Shown here: in pieces, positions 52,419-60,335 of the stretch
How the letters are laid out: every line of letters starts with the position of its first letter
Numbering within the stretch: position 1 is the stretch's first letter
NCBI GenBank assembly: GCA_036489495.1
Contig: DASXFR010000153.1
Span: 1 to 60,987 of the forward strand
Length of the DNA stretch: 60,987 bases
Origin: DASZIT01 sp036489495
GTDB taxonomy: Bacteria > Actinomycetota > Acidimicrobiia > Acidimicrobiales > RAAP-2
Direction: 5' to 3'
Program-made: the position numbers and the translations under genes
The notes under the pieces: generated by a model
Told to the model about the DNA's origin: nothing
Seen by the model: the letters and a program-made list of their open reading frames with translations, nothing else
Database searches by the model: none

Positions 52419-53027
52419 CTACCGGGCGATGCGGGTGTGCTTGAACTCGTTGAGCTCGGGGTGGCCGTCGATCAAACGGAGCACCTCGTCAATAGTGGCC
52501 TGGGCGACGGCGCCGTCGCCCTGTGGCCGGGTCATCAGCCGAGCAAACACCGCCCGGTCACCGATGATGAAGGTAGGCACCCCGAACACGTCGAGGTCGT
52601 CGACCACCCGCTCGTGCTCGGACCGGGCCACCTTCCGGGGCCAACCGGCATCGACCTCGGCAAGCACGGCATCGGGGTCGGCGCCGGCCCGGGCCAGCGC
52701 GTTTCGGACCACCTCCGGGCCCCGGAGATCCCCGCCGTCGTCGTGGCGGGCGGCGAAGAGGGAACGGTGGACGGCGAGGAACTGCTCGGGAAACCGGTCA
52801 CGGACGACCACCCCCGCTTCCAACGACAGCAGATCGGGGGTGTGGGCCGGGTCCTCCCACGCGGGGGTCGCGCCCTCTTCGACATGGGTCTGATTGAGGA
52901 AGAAGGGGACGAAGGTGATGTCCCAGTCGGCCCCGGCGGCCAGCCCGTCGAGCAGGTGCTCGTGAGCATTGCGGGCGAACGGGCACCGGTAGTCCCAAGT
53001 AACGGCAAATTGTGTAGGTGAGTCCAT
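52419..53027 (-). CDS. DsbA-family (FrnE/HCCA isomerase-like) thioredoxin-fold protein
   Basis: A 202-residue thioredoxin-fold protein with an inserted helical domain. The active-site region reads DYRCPFARNAHEHL, with one cysteine instead of CxxC, and the cis-proline loop is FGVPTFIIGD. Loss of the second cysteine argues against classical disulfide exchange and for a glutathione/mycothiol-type isomerase or transferase activity. No signal peptide, so cytoplasmic. The start fits the family. Confidence 0.83.
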   Translation of the reverse strand: MDSPTQFAVTWDYRCPFARNAHEHLLDGLAAGADWDITFVPFFLNQTHVEEGATPAWEDPAHTPDLLSLEAGVVVRDRFPEQFLAVHRSLFAARHDDGGDLRGPEVVRNALARAGADPDAVLAEVDAGWPRKVARSEHERVVDDLDVFGVPTFIIGDRAVFARLMTRPQGDGAVAQATIDEVLRLIDGHPELNEFKHTRIAR

Positions 53028-53093
53028 ACGATTTGCAACCCCGGCGGGGGTGACTCCATTCCGGCGCTGAACCCCGACCGAGCGGGCTTGCCG

Positions 53094-53699
53094 TCAGACC
53101 AGCCGGCGGCCGGCCACGCCGAGGGCGATGCCGATGGCCATCCCCCCCAGGACGTCCGAGCCGTGGTGGGCCCGCAGGTGGATCCGGCTGGCACCGATGA
53201 GTCCGGCACAGGCGAAGAGCAGGGCGTTTCCGCCCGGGTCGCCACGTTCGGACAGCACGGTGGCGGCACAGAAGGCGGCCAGGGTGTGACCGCTGGGAAA
53301 ACTGCTGGTAGTCGGCTCACGAAGCGGCACGATGTTGTCCCCCAGCCGCAGATCGGAACCGTCGGGCCGTGGGCGCCCGATGACCGCCTTGAGCGCGGCG
53401 TTGACCACGCTCGACTCCGCGCCGGCCACCGCCAGGGCCCGCACCGCCCGGTTGCGGCGCGACCCAGGGTGGCGGGCCCGCCAGGCGGTGGAGGCGGCCC
53501 ACAGCAGGCCGTGGTCGCCGAGCCCGGAGACGATCCGGGCCACCGTGTCGGGGACCGGCTTGCCCCGCAGGGGTTCGAACCAGGCGTCCACCCGGTCATC
53601 GAGCATCTGCACCATGTCGCTGAAGGACAGCGAGCTGGGATCCACCGGTTCGCTGAGTCCTCCGGGGAACTCGCGCCGAACCGTGCGGTCCTGGGCCAT
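53094..53699 (-). CDS. PAP2-family phosphatase
   Basis: A 201-residue phosphatidic-acid-phosphatase-2-type protein. All three catalytic motifs are present: KAVIGRPRPD (KxxxxxxRP), SFPSGH, and SRIHLRAHHGSDV (SRxxxxxHxxxD). Hydrophobic segments are short and few, so it could be membrane associated with a reduced set of helices. ATG 53699 overlaps the stop of the RecB-like gene, giving a two-gene operon. The substrate could be a lipid or isoprenoid pyrophosphate. Confidence 0.88.
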   Translation of the reverse strand: MAQDRTVRREFPGGLSEPVDPSSLSFSDMVQMLDDRVDAWFEPLRGKPVPDTVARIVSGLGDHGLLWAASTAWRARHPGSRRNRAVRALAVAGAESSVVNAALKAVIGRPRPDGSDLRLGDNIVPLREPTTSSFPSGHTLAAFCAATVLSERGDPGGNALLFACAGLIGASRIHLRAHHGSDVLGGMAIGIALGVAGRRLV

Positions 53700-54523
53700 C
53701 AGGCCGCCCCCGGCAGGGCGAGCGCGGCCATGGTCGGCGCAGCATCGGCGGGGTTGCCTCCGAAGGCAGGACAGAATTCCTGGAATCGGCAGTAGTTGCA
53801 CAACGGCCCGGTCTGCGGCCGGAAATCCTCCGACGCACACGCCCGCTCGACGGCCGACCACACCGCCAGGGCCTTCTGGCGCTGACCGGCGATCCCCTGT
53901 TCGGTGGGTCGGGCGATGATGGCCGTCGGCTCCTTCAAGTGGAGGAGGCGAACCTCGACCGGACGTCGACCCAGCACCTCCGAGCACAGGAGGGCATAGA
54001 TGTGCACGCCGACCAGCTTCGACTGCTCGAAGGCGACGGAGGGCGCTCGCCCCGTCTTGTAGTCGACGACCACCAATTCGCCTTCGGGGGTGAGGTCGAG
54101 CCGATCGATGATGCCCCGGAGGCGGAGGTCCCCGAGCCGGGCCTCGAGGGTCACTTCGACGCCGATCGGGGTGACGTCGTTCGGGTCCTCGAGGCGGAAG
54201 TAGTTCTTGACCAACTCCTCGGCGTCGCTCCGGAAGCCGTCGATGTCATCGGCGGGCAGCGCCAACTCGATCCACTCCGGGTCGACCTGGAGGTCGTCCC
54301 AGGCCGACCCCAACTCGGCCAGGGCGGTGGCCAGGCTTCGGTCCCCCTGAGGATGCCGCCAGAACAGGCGCTCCAACGCCGAGTGGACGAGTGTCCCCTT
54401 GACCGTCCACACCGTCGGGGGCTCGGGAAGCCGTTCGACGGCGGAGAAGCGAAAGGCCAGGGCGCACTGGCGGAAGGTCGTCACTTTCGATGGAGACAGC
54501 GACCGCGGGAGTTCGAAGGCCAT
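53699..54523 (-). CDS. RecB/Cas4-like PD-(D/E)XK nuclease
   Basis: A 274-residue single-domain nuclease. N-terminal LSPSKVTTFRQCALAFRF contains the first cysteine, KGTLVHSALERLFW the conserved histidine, GIIDRLDLTPEGELVVVDYKTG the Asp and DxK catalytic residues, and CNYCRFQEFC the remaining three cysteines of a probable 4Fe-4S cluster. This is the actinobacterial RecB-family exonuclease type. TAGTCT ends 7 nt before ATG 54523, suggesting a leaderless mRNA. No cas gene or CRISPR array is nearby, so a general DNA repair role is more likely. Confidence 0.88.
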   Translation of the reverse strand: MAFELPRSLSPSKVTTFRQCALAFRFSAVERLPEPPTVWTVKGTLVHSALERLFWRHPQGDRSLATALAELGSAWDDLQVDPEWIELALPADDIDGFRSDAEELVKNYFRLEDPNDVTPIGVEVTLEARLGDLRLRGIIDRLDLTPEGELVVVDYKTGRAPSVAFEQSKLVGVHIYALLCSEVLGRRPVEVRLLHLKEPTAIIARPTEQGIAGQRQKALAVWSAVERACASEDFRPQTGPLCNYCRFQEFCPAFGGNPADAAPTMAALALPGAA

Positions 54524-54549
54524 TGACGACAGACTACGACCCGGGTGTC

Positions 54550-55434
54550 TCACTGACGTTGATCGAACGCCCCAGCGATCGATTCGGCCACCCGGTCGGG
54601 TCGTTGCAGCGGGCCGAAATGGCCGATTCCGCCCATCACCTCGATGCTGCTGGCCGGGATCTGCTCGGCACTGGCCTGGAGAAATGCGCTGCTGGGGCTC
54701 CCGGTGTGGTCACCGGCCGCGAGCCGGACATGGCACCCGATCTCGCTGAGATGCGAGTAGGCATCATGGGAGGAGGCGTGGGCATAGACCTCGGCTTCGT
54801 CTTCCCGGCGACAGAGCAGCCGTATCGTCTCGCCGTCCCCTCCCGCCTCCGCCGGGACGGTTTCGAAGCCGTAGTCGATGTAGGCCTGGAGCGCATCCGG
54901 ATCGAGGTCGTCGAAGGGCGGCTTGGAGGAGAAATTGAGAAAGGCGTCGGTGGCGGAGGGAAATGTCTCCCGGCGCCGGCGGGCGGCATCGGACATGGGG
55001 TTGCCTTCGAGTTCCACCGGGGAGCCGGGGAAGACGACCGGCTCGTAGCAGTAGAGGGCGCGGAAGGCACCCGGCCGGCGCTCCTCGGCCAGCAGGACCG
55101 AGGCCCCGCCACACGAATGGCCGAATCCGTAGGGGTGGTCGAGCCCGAGGTGATCGATGGCCGCCAGCACGTCAGTGGCGAATCCCGACCAGCTGAAGTC
55201 CCCGTCGGCGGGGGAATCCGATCGGCCATGGGCGCGCAGATCGATTCCCCAGCAGTGGAAATTTGCGGCCAGGTGGCGGGCCATCGGCGCCAACACCCCG
55301 GCGCAGAAACCGGTGGCGTGAACCACCAGCAGGTCCGGCCCTCGCCCGCCGAAGTCGTAGGTGGCGATCTCCAGGCCGTCGGTCGTGGTGCAGTGCCCAC
55401 GAATTGGCTCCCGCTGGTCAATTGTGGTGTCCAC
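54550..55434 (-). CDS. Alpha/beta hydrolase
   Basis: A 294-residue alpha/beta-hydrolase-fold enzyme. VVHATGFCAGVLAPMARHL is the oxyanion region, GIDLRAHGRSDSP follows, GHSCGGAS is the nucleophile elbow (Ser near residue 104) and GIGHFGPLQRP holds the catalytic histidine. I chose GTG 55434 because GATAAC lies 9 nt before it and no Shine-Dalgarno site is present; an upstream start near 55488 is possible. Ester or lactone hydrolysis is likely; substrate unknown. Confidence 0.85.
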   Translation of the reverse strand: MDTTIDQREPIRGHCTTTDGLEIATYDFGGRGPDLLVVHATGFCAGVLAPMARHLAANFHCWGIDLRAHGRSDSPADGDFSWSGFATDVLAAIDHLGLDHPYGFGHSCGGASVLLAEERRPGAFRALYCYEPVVFPGSPVELEGNPMSDAARRRRETFPSATDAFLNFSSKPPFDDLDPDALQAYIDYGFETVPAEAGGDGETIRLLCRREDEAEVYAHASSHDAYSHLSEIGCHVRLAAGDHTGSPSSAFLQASAEQIPASSIEVMGGIGHFGPLQRPDRVAESIAGAFDQRQ

Positions 55435-55516
55435 GGAGGTGACGTTATCCGAGGGGCCCGGGACCGAACGCACATCCCGCGACGGCACTGACCGGGTCGG
55501 TTAGATTGACCCGCTC

Positions 55517-56149
55517 ATGGAGCATTTTCTGCAGACCTGGGGCTACCTGGCCGTCTTCGCCCTGACCCTGTTGTCCACCATGCTCATCCCGGTCGGATCG
55601 GAACTGGCGATGATCTACGGCGGGGTGTTGGCCAGCGGCCAGGTGCCGAACGAGCCCCACCACCTGCAACTGGCGCTGGTGATCCTGGCCGCTCTCGGCG
55701 GTGAGCTGGTGGGCTCGTTCCTCGGCTACTCCATCGGCTACTTCGGGGGCCGGCCGCTGGTGGACCGGTTGGGGAAGTACGTGCTACTCACCCACAAGGA
55801 TCTCGACCGGGCGGAGGCGTGGCTCGATCGTCGGGGCGAAGCGTTTGTCTTCTTCGGCCGGCTGATCCCGTTGGTGCGATCGTTCGTGTCGGTCGCCGCC
55901 GGGTTGGGGGAGATGACCATCGGGAAGTTCGCGGTGTTCACCGTGGCCGCCTGCGCCATCTGGTCGACGGCGTTGTGCAGCCTGGGCTACAACCTGGGCG
56001 CCACCTACCAACACGTGGTGAAGGACTTCAGCTACGCCGGATATGTGGCCGCCGTCCTAGTGGTGATCCTCATCGTCGGGATGTTCGCCCACCGGATCCG
56101 CGTGGTGCGAAGCGAACGGGGGACGGGCCCGGCTCACCGCCGGCGCTGA
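55517..56149 (+). CDS. DedA-family membrane protein
   Basis: A 210-residue polytopic protein of the DedA/VTT superfamily, members of which translocate undecaprenyl phosphate or other lipids. The family segment GGELVGSFLGYSIGYFGGRP near residue 65 and FFGRLIPLVRSFVSVAAGL near 112, with the conserved arginines, are present. About five hydrophobic segments and a basic C-terminal tail are visible. ATG 55517 fits the usual start. Confidence 0.9.
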   Translation: MEHFLQTWGYLAVFALTLLSTMLIPVGSELAMIYGGVLASGQVPNEPHHLQLALVILAALGGELVGSFLGYSIGYFGGRPLVDRLGKYVLLTHKDLDRAEAWLDRRGEAFVFFGRLIPLVRSFVSVAAGLGEMTIGKFAVFTVAACAIWSTALCSLGYNLGATYQHVVKDFSYAGYVAAVLVVILIVGMFAHRIRVVRSERGTGPAHRRR

Positions 56150-56200
56150 GGCGCCGTCGGCATGGACCCCTTGGTCACCACCGTCGGGTAGCTTTCGAAC

Positions 56201-56230
56201 GTGGCCCAATTCCTGAGCGAATCCGAGTAG
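56201..56230 (+). other. Nine-codon leaderless upstream ORF
   Basis: GTG to TAG, encoding MAQFLSESE. TAGCTT (56189-56194) ends exactly 6 nt before the GTG, the spacing seen at leaderless genes in this window. It ends 6 nt before the ATG of the next gene (56237) and could act as a leader peptide that couples translation to it. Confidence 0.35.
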
Positions 56231-56236
56231 GGTCGC

Positions 56237-56578
56237 ATGCCCCGCCGTCCTTCGGCCAAGCGGGTGGCGACGGACGCCGCCGGGCATCTCCGCCGGTCGA
56301 CGACCTGGCAGGGGCTGCACACCGGTGATCCGGTGATGATCTCCGGGGTGAAACTGCGCGGCGCCACCTGGCAGTTCCGGGCCCATGTCCTCAACAAGCG
56401 CAACGGCAGCGAGTCGGTCGAGGTGGTGGGTGGCCGCCCCGGTGACCGCAAGCTCCGATCGTTCGAACCGAGCCGGATCTTCGCCGTCTCCGGCCGGGCG
56501 ACCGGTTCGACCGGATCGGAGAAGAAATTCAGCGATCGCCTCTCGCTGGCCGACGCCCCGCAGCTGCCGTTCGGCTGA
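56237..56578 (+). CDS. Conserved hypothetical protein
   Basis: A 113-residue basic protein. The core, GDPVMISGVKLRGATWQFRA then HVLNKRNGSESVEVVGG, looks like a small beta-barrel, followed by RKLRSFEPSRIFAV and a C-terminal LADAPQLPFG. I believe similar proteins occur widely in actinobacteria, but I know no function. A nucleic-acid-binding barrel is possible from the basic strand-rich pattern. No Shine-Dalgarno site precedes ATG 56237; expression may depend on the short upstream ORF. Confidence 0.65.
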   Translation: MPRRPSAKRVATDAAGHLRRSTTWQGLHTGDPVMISGVKLRGATWQFRAHVLNKRNGSESVEVVGGRPGDRKLRSFEPSRIFAVSGRATGSTGSEKKFSDRLSLADAPQLPFG

Positions 56579-56629
56579 GTTGGCTCCGGCCGGGCGGCGC
56601 CGGCCCACCAGCCGGATAACGTCGAGGTC

Positions 56630-57445
56630 ATGTCCACCGTTGTCTTCGTCCACGCCCACCCCGACGACGAGGCCATCGCCACCGGCGGCACCATGGCCGG
56701 ACTGGCGGCCGACGGGCACCGGGTGGTGCTGGTCACCGCCACCGCCGGCGAGCTCGGGGAGATCCCCGACGGCATGCTCAAAGATGGCGAGTCGTTGGCC
56801 GAGCGCCGGGCCGTCGAGCTGGACGAGGCCGGCCGGCTCCTCGGGGTCGCCCGGCAGGCGTACCTCGGGTATCACGACTCGGGCATGGCCGGGGAGGAAT
56901 CCAATCACCGCCCCGACGCCTTTGCCACCGCCGACGTCGATGAGGCCGCCGGCCGGCTGGCCAAGATCCTCGACGAGGAGAACGCCGATGTGCTGGTGAT
57001 CTACGACGAGCATGGCGGCTACGGCCATCCTGATCATGTCAAGGTGCACACCGTGGGGGTCCGGGCCGCCGACATGGCCGGCACGCCGCGGGTGTTCATG
57101 GCCACCATGGACCGCGGGTTTCTCCAGTCGCTGTCCGAGCAAGCCGCCCAGGTGGAGGAGGCGGAGGAGGGTTGGTCAGTCCCGGAAGACACCGTTGCCG
57201 ACATGCAGACGATGGGCGAGCCTTCGGATCGCATCACCACCGAGGTCGACGTGACCAAATGGATCGACGCCAAGCGGGACGCCATGCGGGCCCACGCCAC
57301 CCAGATCAGCGAGCAGAGCTTCTTTCTGGCCATGCCCCCGGAGATCTTCGAGTTGGTGTGGGGGCATGAGTGGTACATCCGGACCCGGCCGGAGGCCCCC
57401 AACCCCTATCCGGGGCCCCGAGAGACGAGCCTGTTGGGTGACTGA
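56630..57445 (+). CDS. PIG-L family deacetylase
   Basis: A 271-residue LmbE/PIG-L zinc deacetylase. HAHPDDE is at residues 8-14 and HPDHVKVH near 137. It resembles MshB/Mca but has a shorter, different C-terminal half (EEAEEGWSVPEDTVADMQTM), so its substrate may differ from mycothiol intermediates. TAACGT (56617-56622) ends 7 nt before ATG 56630: a probable leaderless mRNA. It overlaps the following small gene by 8 nt. Confidence 0.88.
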   Translation: MSTVVFVHAHPDDEAIATGGTMAGLAADGHRVVLVTATAGELGEIPDGMLKDGESLAERRAVELDEAGRLLGVARQAYLGYHDSGMAGEESNHRPDAFATADVDEAAGRLAKILDEENADVLVIYDEHGGYGHPDHVKVHTVGVRAADMAGTPRVFMATMDRGFLQSLSEQAAQVEEAEEGWSVPEDTVADMQTMGEPSDRITTEVDVTKWIDAKRDAMRAHATQISEQSFFLAMPPEIFELVWGHEWYIRTRPEAPNPYPGPRETSLLGD

Positions 57446-57647
57446 CCCATGGTCTGCGCCTGGGCCGTCCTCCCACCGGGTCCTCCGGATCCAGGGTGGC
57501 CGCCTGGTCAACGCCGAGCCCCGAGCCGATCTGGAGTCGGCGCTCGACGATGCCAGTGCCGAAGGGTTCGGGGTGGTGACCACCTTCGCGGTGGATGACA
57601 ACGTCTACCTGGTGCTGTCGAAGCCCCGGGATCCGGGGTCGAGCTAA
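57438..57647 (+). CDS. Small conserved protein, DUF4177-like
   Basis: 69 residues from GTG 57438, which overlaps the end of the PIG-L gene by 8 nt. The segment ADLESALDDASAEGFGVVTT followed by NVYLVLSKP resembles the helix-strand pattern of DUF4177 proteins. The link to that family is inference. It probably is co-expressed with the PIG-L deacetylase and overlaps the convergent HAD gene by 4 nt. Confidence 0.6.
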   Translation: MTDPWSAPGPSSHRVLRIQGGRLVNAEPRADLESALDDASAEGFGVVTTFAVDDNVYLVLSKPRDPGSS

Positions 57648-58423
57648 CCGAGTTCGGCGATGAGGTCGGCCACCGAGTCGACGATGCGGGTCGGCCGGTA
57701 GGGGAAGCGGTCCACCGCGTCGGACTCGGTCATGCCCGACAGCACCAGGATGGTCTCGAGGCCGGCTTCGATGCCGGCCAGCATGTCGGTGTCCATCCGG
57801 TCGCCGACCATCACGGTGGTCTCCGAGTGGGCGCCGAGGGTGTTCAACCCCTCGCGCACCATCAGCGGGTTGGGCTTGCCGACGAAGTAGGGATCGACGC
57901 CGGTGGCCCGGGTGATCAACGCCGCCACCGACCCGCAGGCCGGGAGCAGGCCGGCGGGGGATGGGCCGGTGGGGTCGGGGTTGGTGGCGATGAACCGGGC
58001 GCCGTCGGCCACCAACCGGATGGCGGTGGTGATGTTCGAGAAGCTGTAGGCCCGGGTCTCGCCGAGGACCACGTAGTCGGGAGCGCGGTCGGTGAGGATG
58101 TACCCGATGTCGTGGAGGGCGGTGGTGAGGCCGGCTTCACCGATGGCGAAGGCAGTGCCACCCGGGCGTTGGCTGTCGAGGAACCGGGCGGTGGCGAGGG
58201 CCGATGTCCACAGTGCGTGGTCGGGGATGTCGAGGCCGGAGGTGGCCAGCCGGGCGGAGAGGTCCCGGGGGGTGTACATCGAATTGTTGGTGAGGACCAG
58301 AAAGCTGCGCCCACCGTCGAGCAGCGCCTTCACGAACCGGTCGGCCCCGGGAACCATGATCCCTTCCCGGACCAGCACCCCATCCATGTCGCACAGCCAG
58401 CTCCGAGGGGTTTGGCGAGTCAT
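57644..58423 (-). CDS. HAD-IIA family hydrolase (NagD-like)
   Basis: A 259-residue haloacid-dehalogenase phosphatase. Motif I DMDGVLVREG (nucleophile Asp12) is at residues 12-21, motif II TNNS near 45, the motif III lysine in GKPNPLMV near 182, and motif IV VMVGDRMDTDMLAGI near 200. The cap type and GKPNP match NagD/AraL-like IIA enzymes that dephosphorylate sugar phosphates or nucleotides. ATG 58423 fits the family. Confidence 0.88.
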   Translation of the reverse strand: MTRQTPRSWLCDMDGVLVREGIMVPGADRFVKALLDGGRSFLVLTNNSMYTPRDLSARLATSGLDIPDHALWTSALATARFLDSQRPGGTAFAIGEAGLTTALHDIGYILTDRAPDYVVLGETRAYSFSNITTAIRLVADGARFIATNPDPTGPSPAGLLPACGSVAALITRATGVDPYFVGKPNPLMVREGLNTLGAHSETTVMVGDRMDTDMLAGIEAGLETILVLSGMTESDAVDRFPYRPTRIVDSVADLIAELG

Positions 58424-58592
58424 GACTCAAGTATGACGGTCAACGGTGAACCGAGGGCGAGGAATCCTTCGAGACAATAGACAAACGACTCCGTGGCTAG
58501 CTCTCGGCGAGGGTGACGGCCTGGAGGCTGCAGCGGAACGGCCGGAATGTCACTTCATCCTGGACCTCAGTCGAGGCGATTCGATCGTTTCT

Positions 58593-59423
58593 CTAGAGCT
58601 CGCCCAAGGCGGTGGCCAGCGGCTCGAGTACCCCTGGATCCAGGGGTGCTTGGAGGGTGACAATGCCCAACTCGGCGCCGACCTCTGCCAGTGCGGCGGC
58701 CTGCTCGGCGGTGGCCTTCACATCTCCGGCGAATATGACGTGACTGGAGAGGAGAATCTCCGTAGGGTCGCGGCCGAGGTCCTCGCAGTGCTGATGCAGG
58801 ACGTCGCGCTTGCGGGCGAACTCCTCCGGCGTGCCACCCACGAAGTTCCAATGCTGGGCGAACCGGGCTGCAGTGCGGAGCGTTCTCTTCTCGCCACTAC
58901 CCCCGACGCAGATCGGCGGGTGGGGGCGCTGAACCGGCTTGGGCTCGTTGCGGGCCTCGCTGAGCTGGTAGTACCGGCCCTTGAAGGTCGTCGTCTCCTG
59001 CGTGAAGAGCCCGACGATCACTTCGCAGGCCTCCTCGAAGCGGTCGCTGCGCTGGCTCGGCGTGCCCAGCTCGATCCCGTAGGCCCCCGACTCCTCCTCG
59101 TTCCACCCGGCCCCGATGCCGAGCTCCAGCCGGCCCCCGGACACGATGTCGAGGGTGGTCGCCATGTTGGCCAGAATCGCCGGGTGGCGGTAGTGGATGC
59201 CGGTCACCAGAGTTCCGAGGCGCAGGCGGGTCGTCGCCTGGGCTAGCGCCGTCAGGGTGATCCAGCCCTCCATGCACGGGCCGGTGCTGTCGGAGAAGAT
59301 CGGATAGAAGTGGTCGAAGGTCCAGCCCGACTCGAACAACTCGATGTCGTCGGCCACCTTCCACACGGCCAGCATGTCGGGCCAGGTTGTATTCTGCGGC
59401 GAGGTCTTGAAGGCAAAGCGCAT
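58593..59423 (-). CDS. LLM-class F420-dependent oxidoreductase
   Basis: A 276-residue luciferase-like enzyme. It begins MRFAFKTSPQNTTWPDMLAV and has LGTLVTGIHYRHPAILANMA, GGRLELGIGAGWNEEES and YYQLSEARNEPKPVQRPHPP, all typical. HPP-x-CVGGSGEKRTLR follows as usual for this LLM branch. It lies downstream of the tRNA-Gly gene on the same strand, separated by a hairpin. The 169-nt spacer on its 3' side (58424-58592) holds nothing I can name. Confidence 0.88.
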   Translation of the reverse strand: MRFAFKTSPQNTTWPDMLAVWKVADDIELFESGWTFDHFYPIFSDSTGPCMEGWITLTALAQATTRLRLGTLVTGIHYRHPAILANMATTLDIVSGGRLELGIGAGWNEEESGAYGIELGTPSQRSDRFEEACEVIVGLFTQETTTFKGRYYQLSEARNEPKPVQRPHPPICVGGSGEKRTLRTAARFAQHWNFVGGTPEEFARKRDVLHQHCEDLGRDPTEILLSSHVIFAGDVKATAEQAAALAEVGAELGIVTLQAPLDPGVLEPLATALGEL

Positions 59424-59467
59424 ACGGCCACCCTACGTCCGGCCGGCTAGCGAATGCGCCGCACCCG

Positions 59468-59488
59468 CTCGGGCCCGAAGAGCCCGAG
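59468..59488 (-). terminator. Hairpin downstream of tRNA-Gly
   Basis: On the minus strand CTCGGGC ... GCCCGAG forms a 7-bp GC stem with a TCTTCGG loop, starting 6 nt after the tRNA 3' end. There is no U-tract. Placement suggests termination or 3' processing of the tRNA transcript. Confidence 0.55.
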
Positions 59489-59494
59489 GTGAGA

Positions 59495-59564
59495 GCGGGT
59501 GACGGGAATCGAACCCGCGTAATCTGCTTGGAAGGCAGAGGCTCTACCATTGAGCTACACCCGC
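59495..59564 (-). tRNA. tRNA-Gly (anticodon TCC)
   Basis: A 70-nt cloverleaf on the minus strand: acceptor GCGGGTG/CACCCGC, D-arm GCTC...GAGC, anticodon stem TCTGC/GCAGA with loop CTTCCAA (anticodon TCC, reading GGA and GGG), and T-arm GCGGG-TTCGATT-CCCGT. The 3' CCA is not encoded. All stems pair, with one wobble in the T-stem. Confidence 0.95.
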
Positions 59565-59661
59565 ACAAATCTCGTCCGAGAGCATGACACACCGACCGGT
59601 GGTGGTGGATCCACCCGGATCGGAACCCTGGGTTCTCCTGACGTCGCCGCCGCGATTTCTT

Positions 59662-60321
59662 CTACGGTCGCCACAGCGGCTGTTCGACCCCGAAGCCGAC
59701 CGAGTCGCCCCACCGATTGCGGTAGGACACCTCGTCGACCGGTCGGCGGGGGGCGACGGCCCAACGCCCGGTCGGATAGCCGAGGCTGACGCAGCAGGCC
59801 ATCACCCACCCCTTGCCCTTGGGCACGCCGAGGATCTCGAACGTCTCGTCCGGATAGAAGAATCCGAGGACGGCGGTGAGGGAACTGCCGACCCCTTCGG
59901 CCCGGGCTGCCAGCTGCGCACTCCAGATGGCCGGGAAGATCGAACCCCCGGTGGGATCAGCCTGGATGAACCCGAACAGAAACAGCGGCACTTCCTCGAA
60001 ATGATCGGCCAGCCACTGGGCCGACCGCTGCACCTTGAGCATCTCGATGCTCTCCTCCGACTCCGGATCGGCAGCCGCGGCCGCCAGCCGGTCGGCATAG
60101 ACGGTCTTCCAGAGCTGGTCGATGGCATCGCGGTAGAGGGGACCGATCTGGTCGATGATGTCCGGGTCGTCGGCCAACAGGAACCGCCAGTTCTGCGCGT
60201 TGCCTCCCGTCGGGGCGCGGATGGCCGCATCGAGGATCCGGGCCTGGACCGGTAGGGGTATCGGATCGGCCCGGACCCGGCGCATGGCCCGGGTGGTGTA
60301 CAGCGCTTCATAGATGTCCAT
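59662..60321 (-). CDS. Nitroreductase family protein
   Basis: A 219-residue FMN-dependent nitroreductase-fold protein. It begins MDIYEALYTTRAMRRVRADP, the family start with the FMN-binding RxxR, has AIRAPTGGNAQNWRFLL and EGVGSSLTAVLGFFYPDE, and ends with YPTGRWAVAPRRPVDEV. ATG 60321 is chosen from homology. It lies 14 nt downstream of the MFS gene and is probably co-transcribed with it; a detoxification pairing of efflux pump and reductase is plausible. Confidence 0.88.
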   Translation of the reverse strand: MDIYEALYTTRAMRRVRADPIPLPVQARILDAAIRAPTGGNAQNWRFLLADDPDIIDQIGPLYRDAIDQLWKTVYADRLAAAAADPESEESIEMLKVQRSAQWLADHFEEVPLFLFGFIQADPTGGSIFPAIWSAQLAARAEGVGSSLTAVLGFFYPDETFEILGVPKGKGWVMACCVSLGYPTGRWAVAPRRPVDEVSYRNRWGDSVGFGVEQPLWRP

Positions 60322-60335
60322 CGGTTGTCCTCTCG

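Noticed and set aside
53699..54523. Cas4 of a CRISPR system
   Set aside because: The cysteine pattern is Cas4-like, but there is no cas gene or repeat array in the window and this single-domain RecB family is general in actinobacteria.
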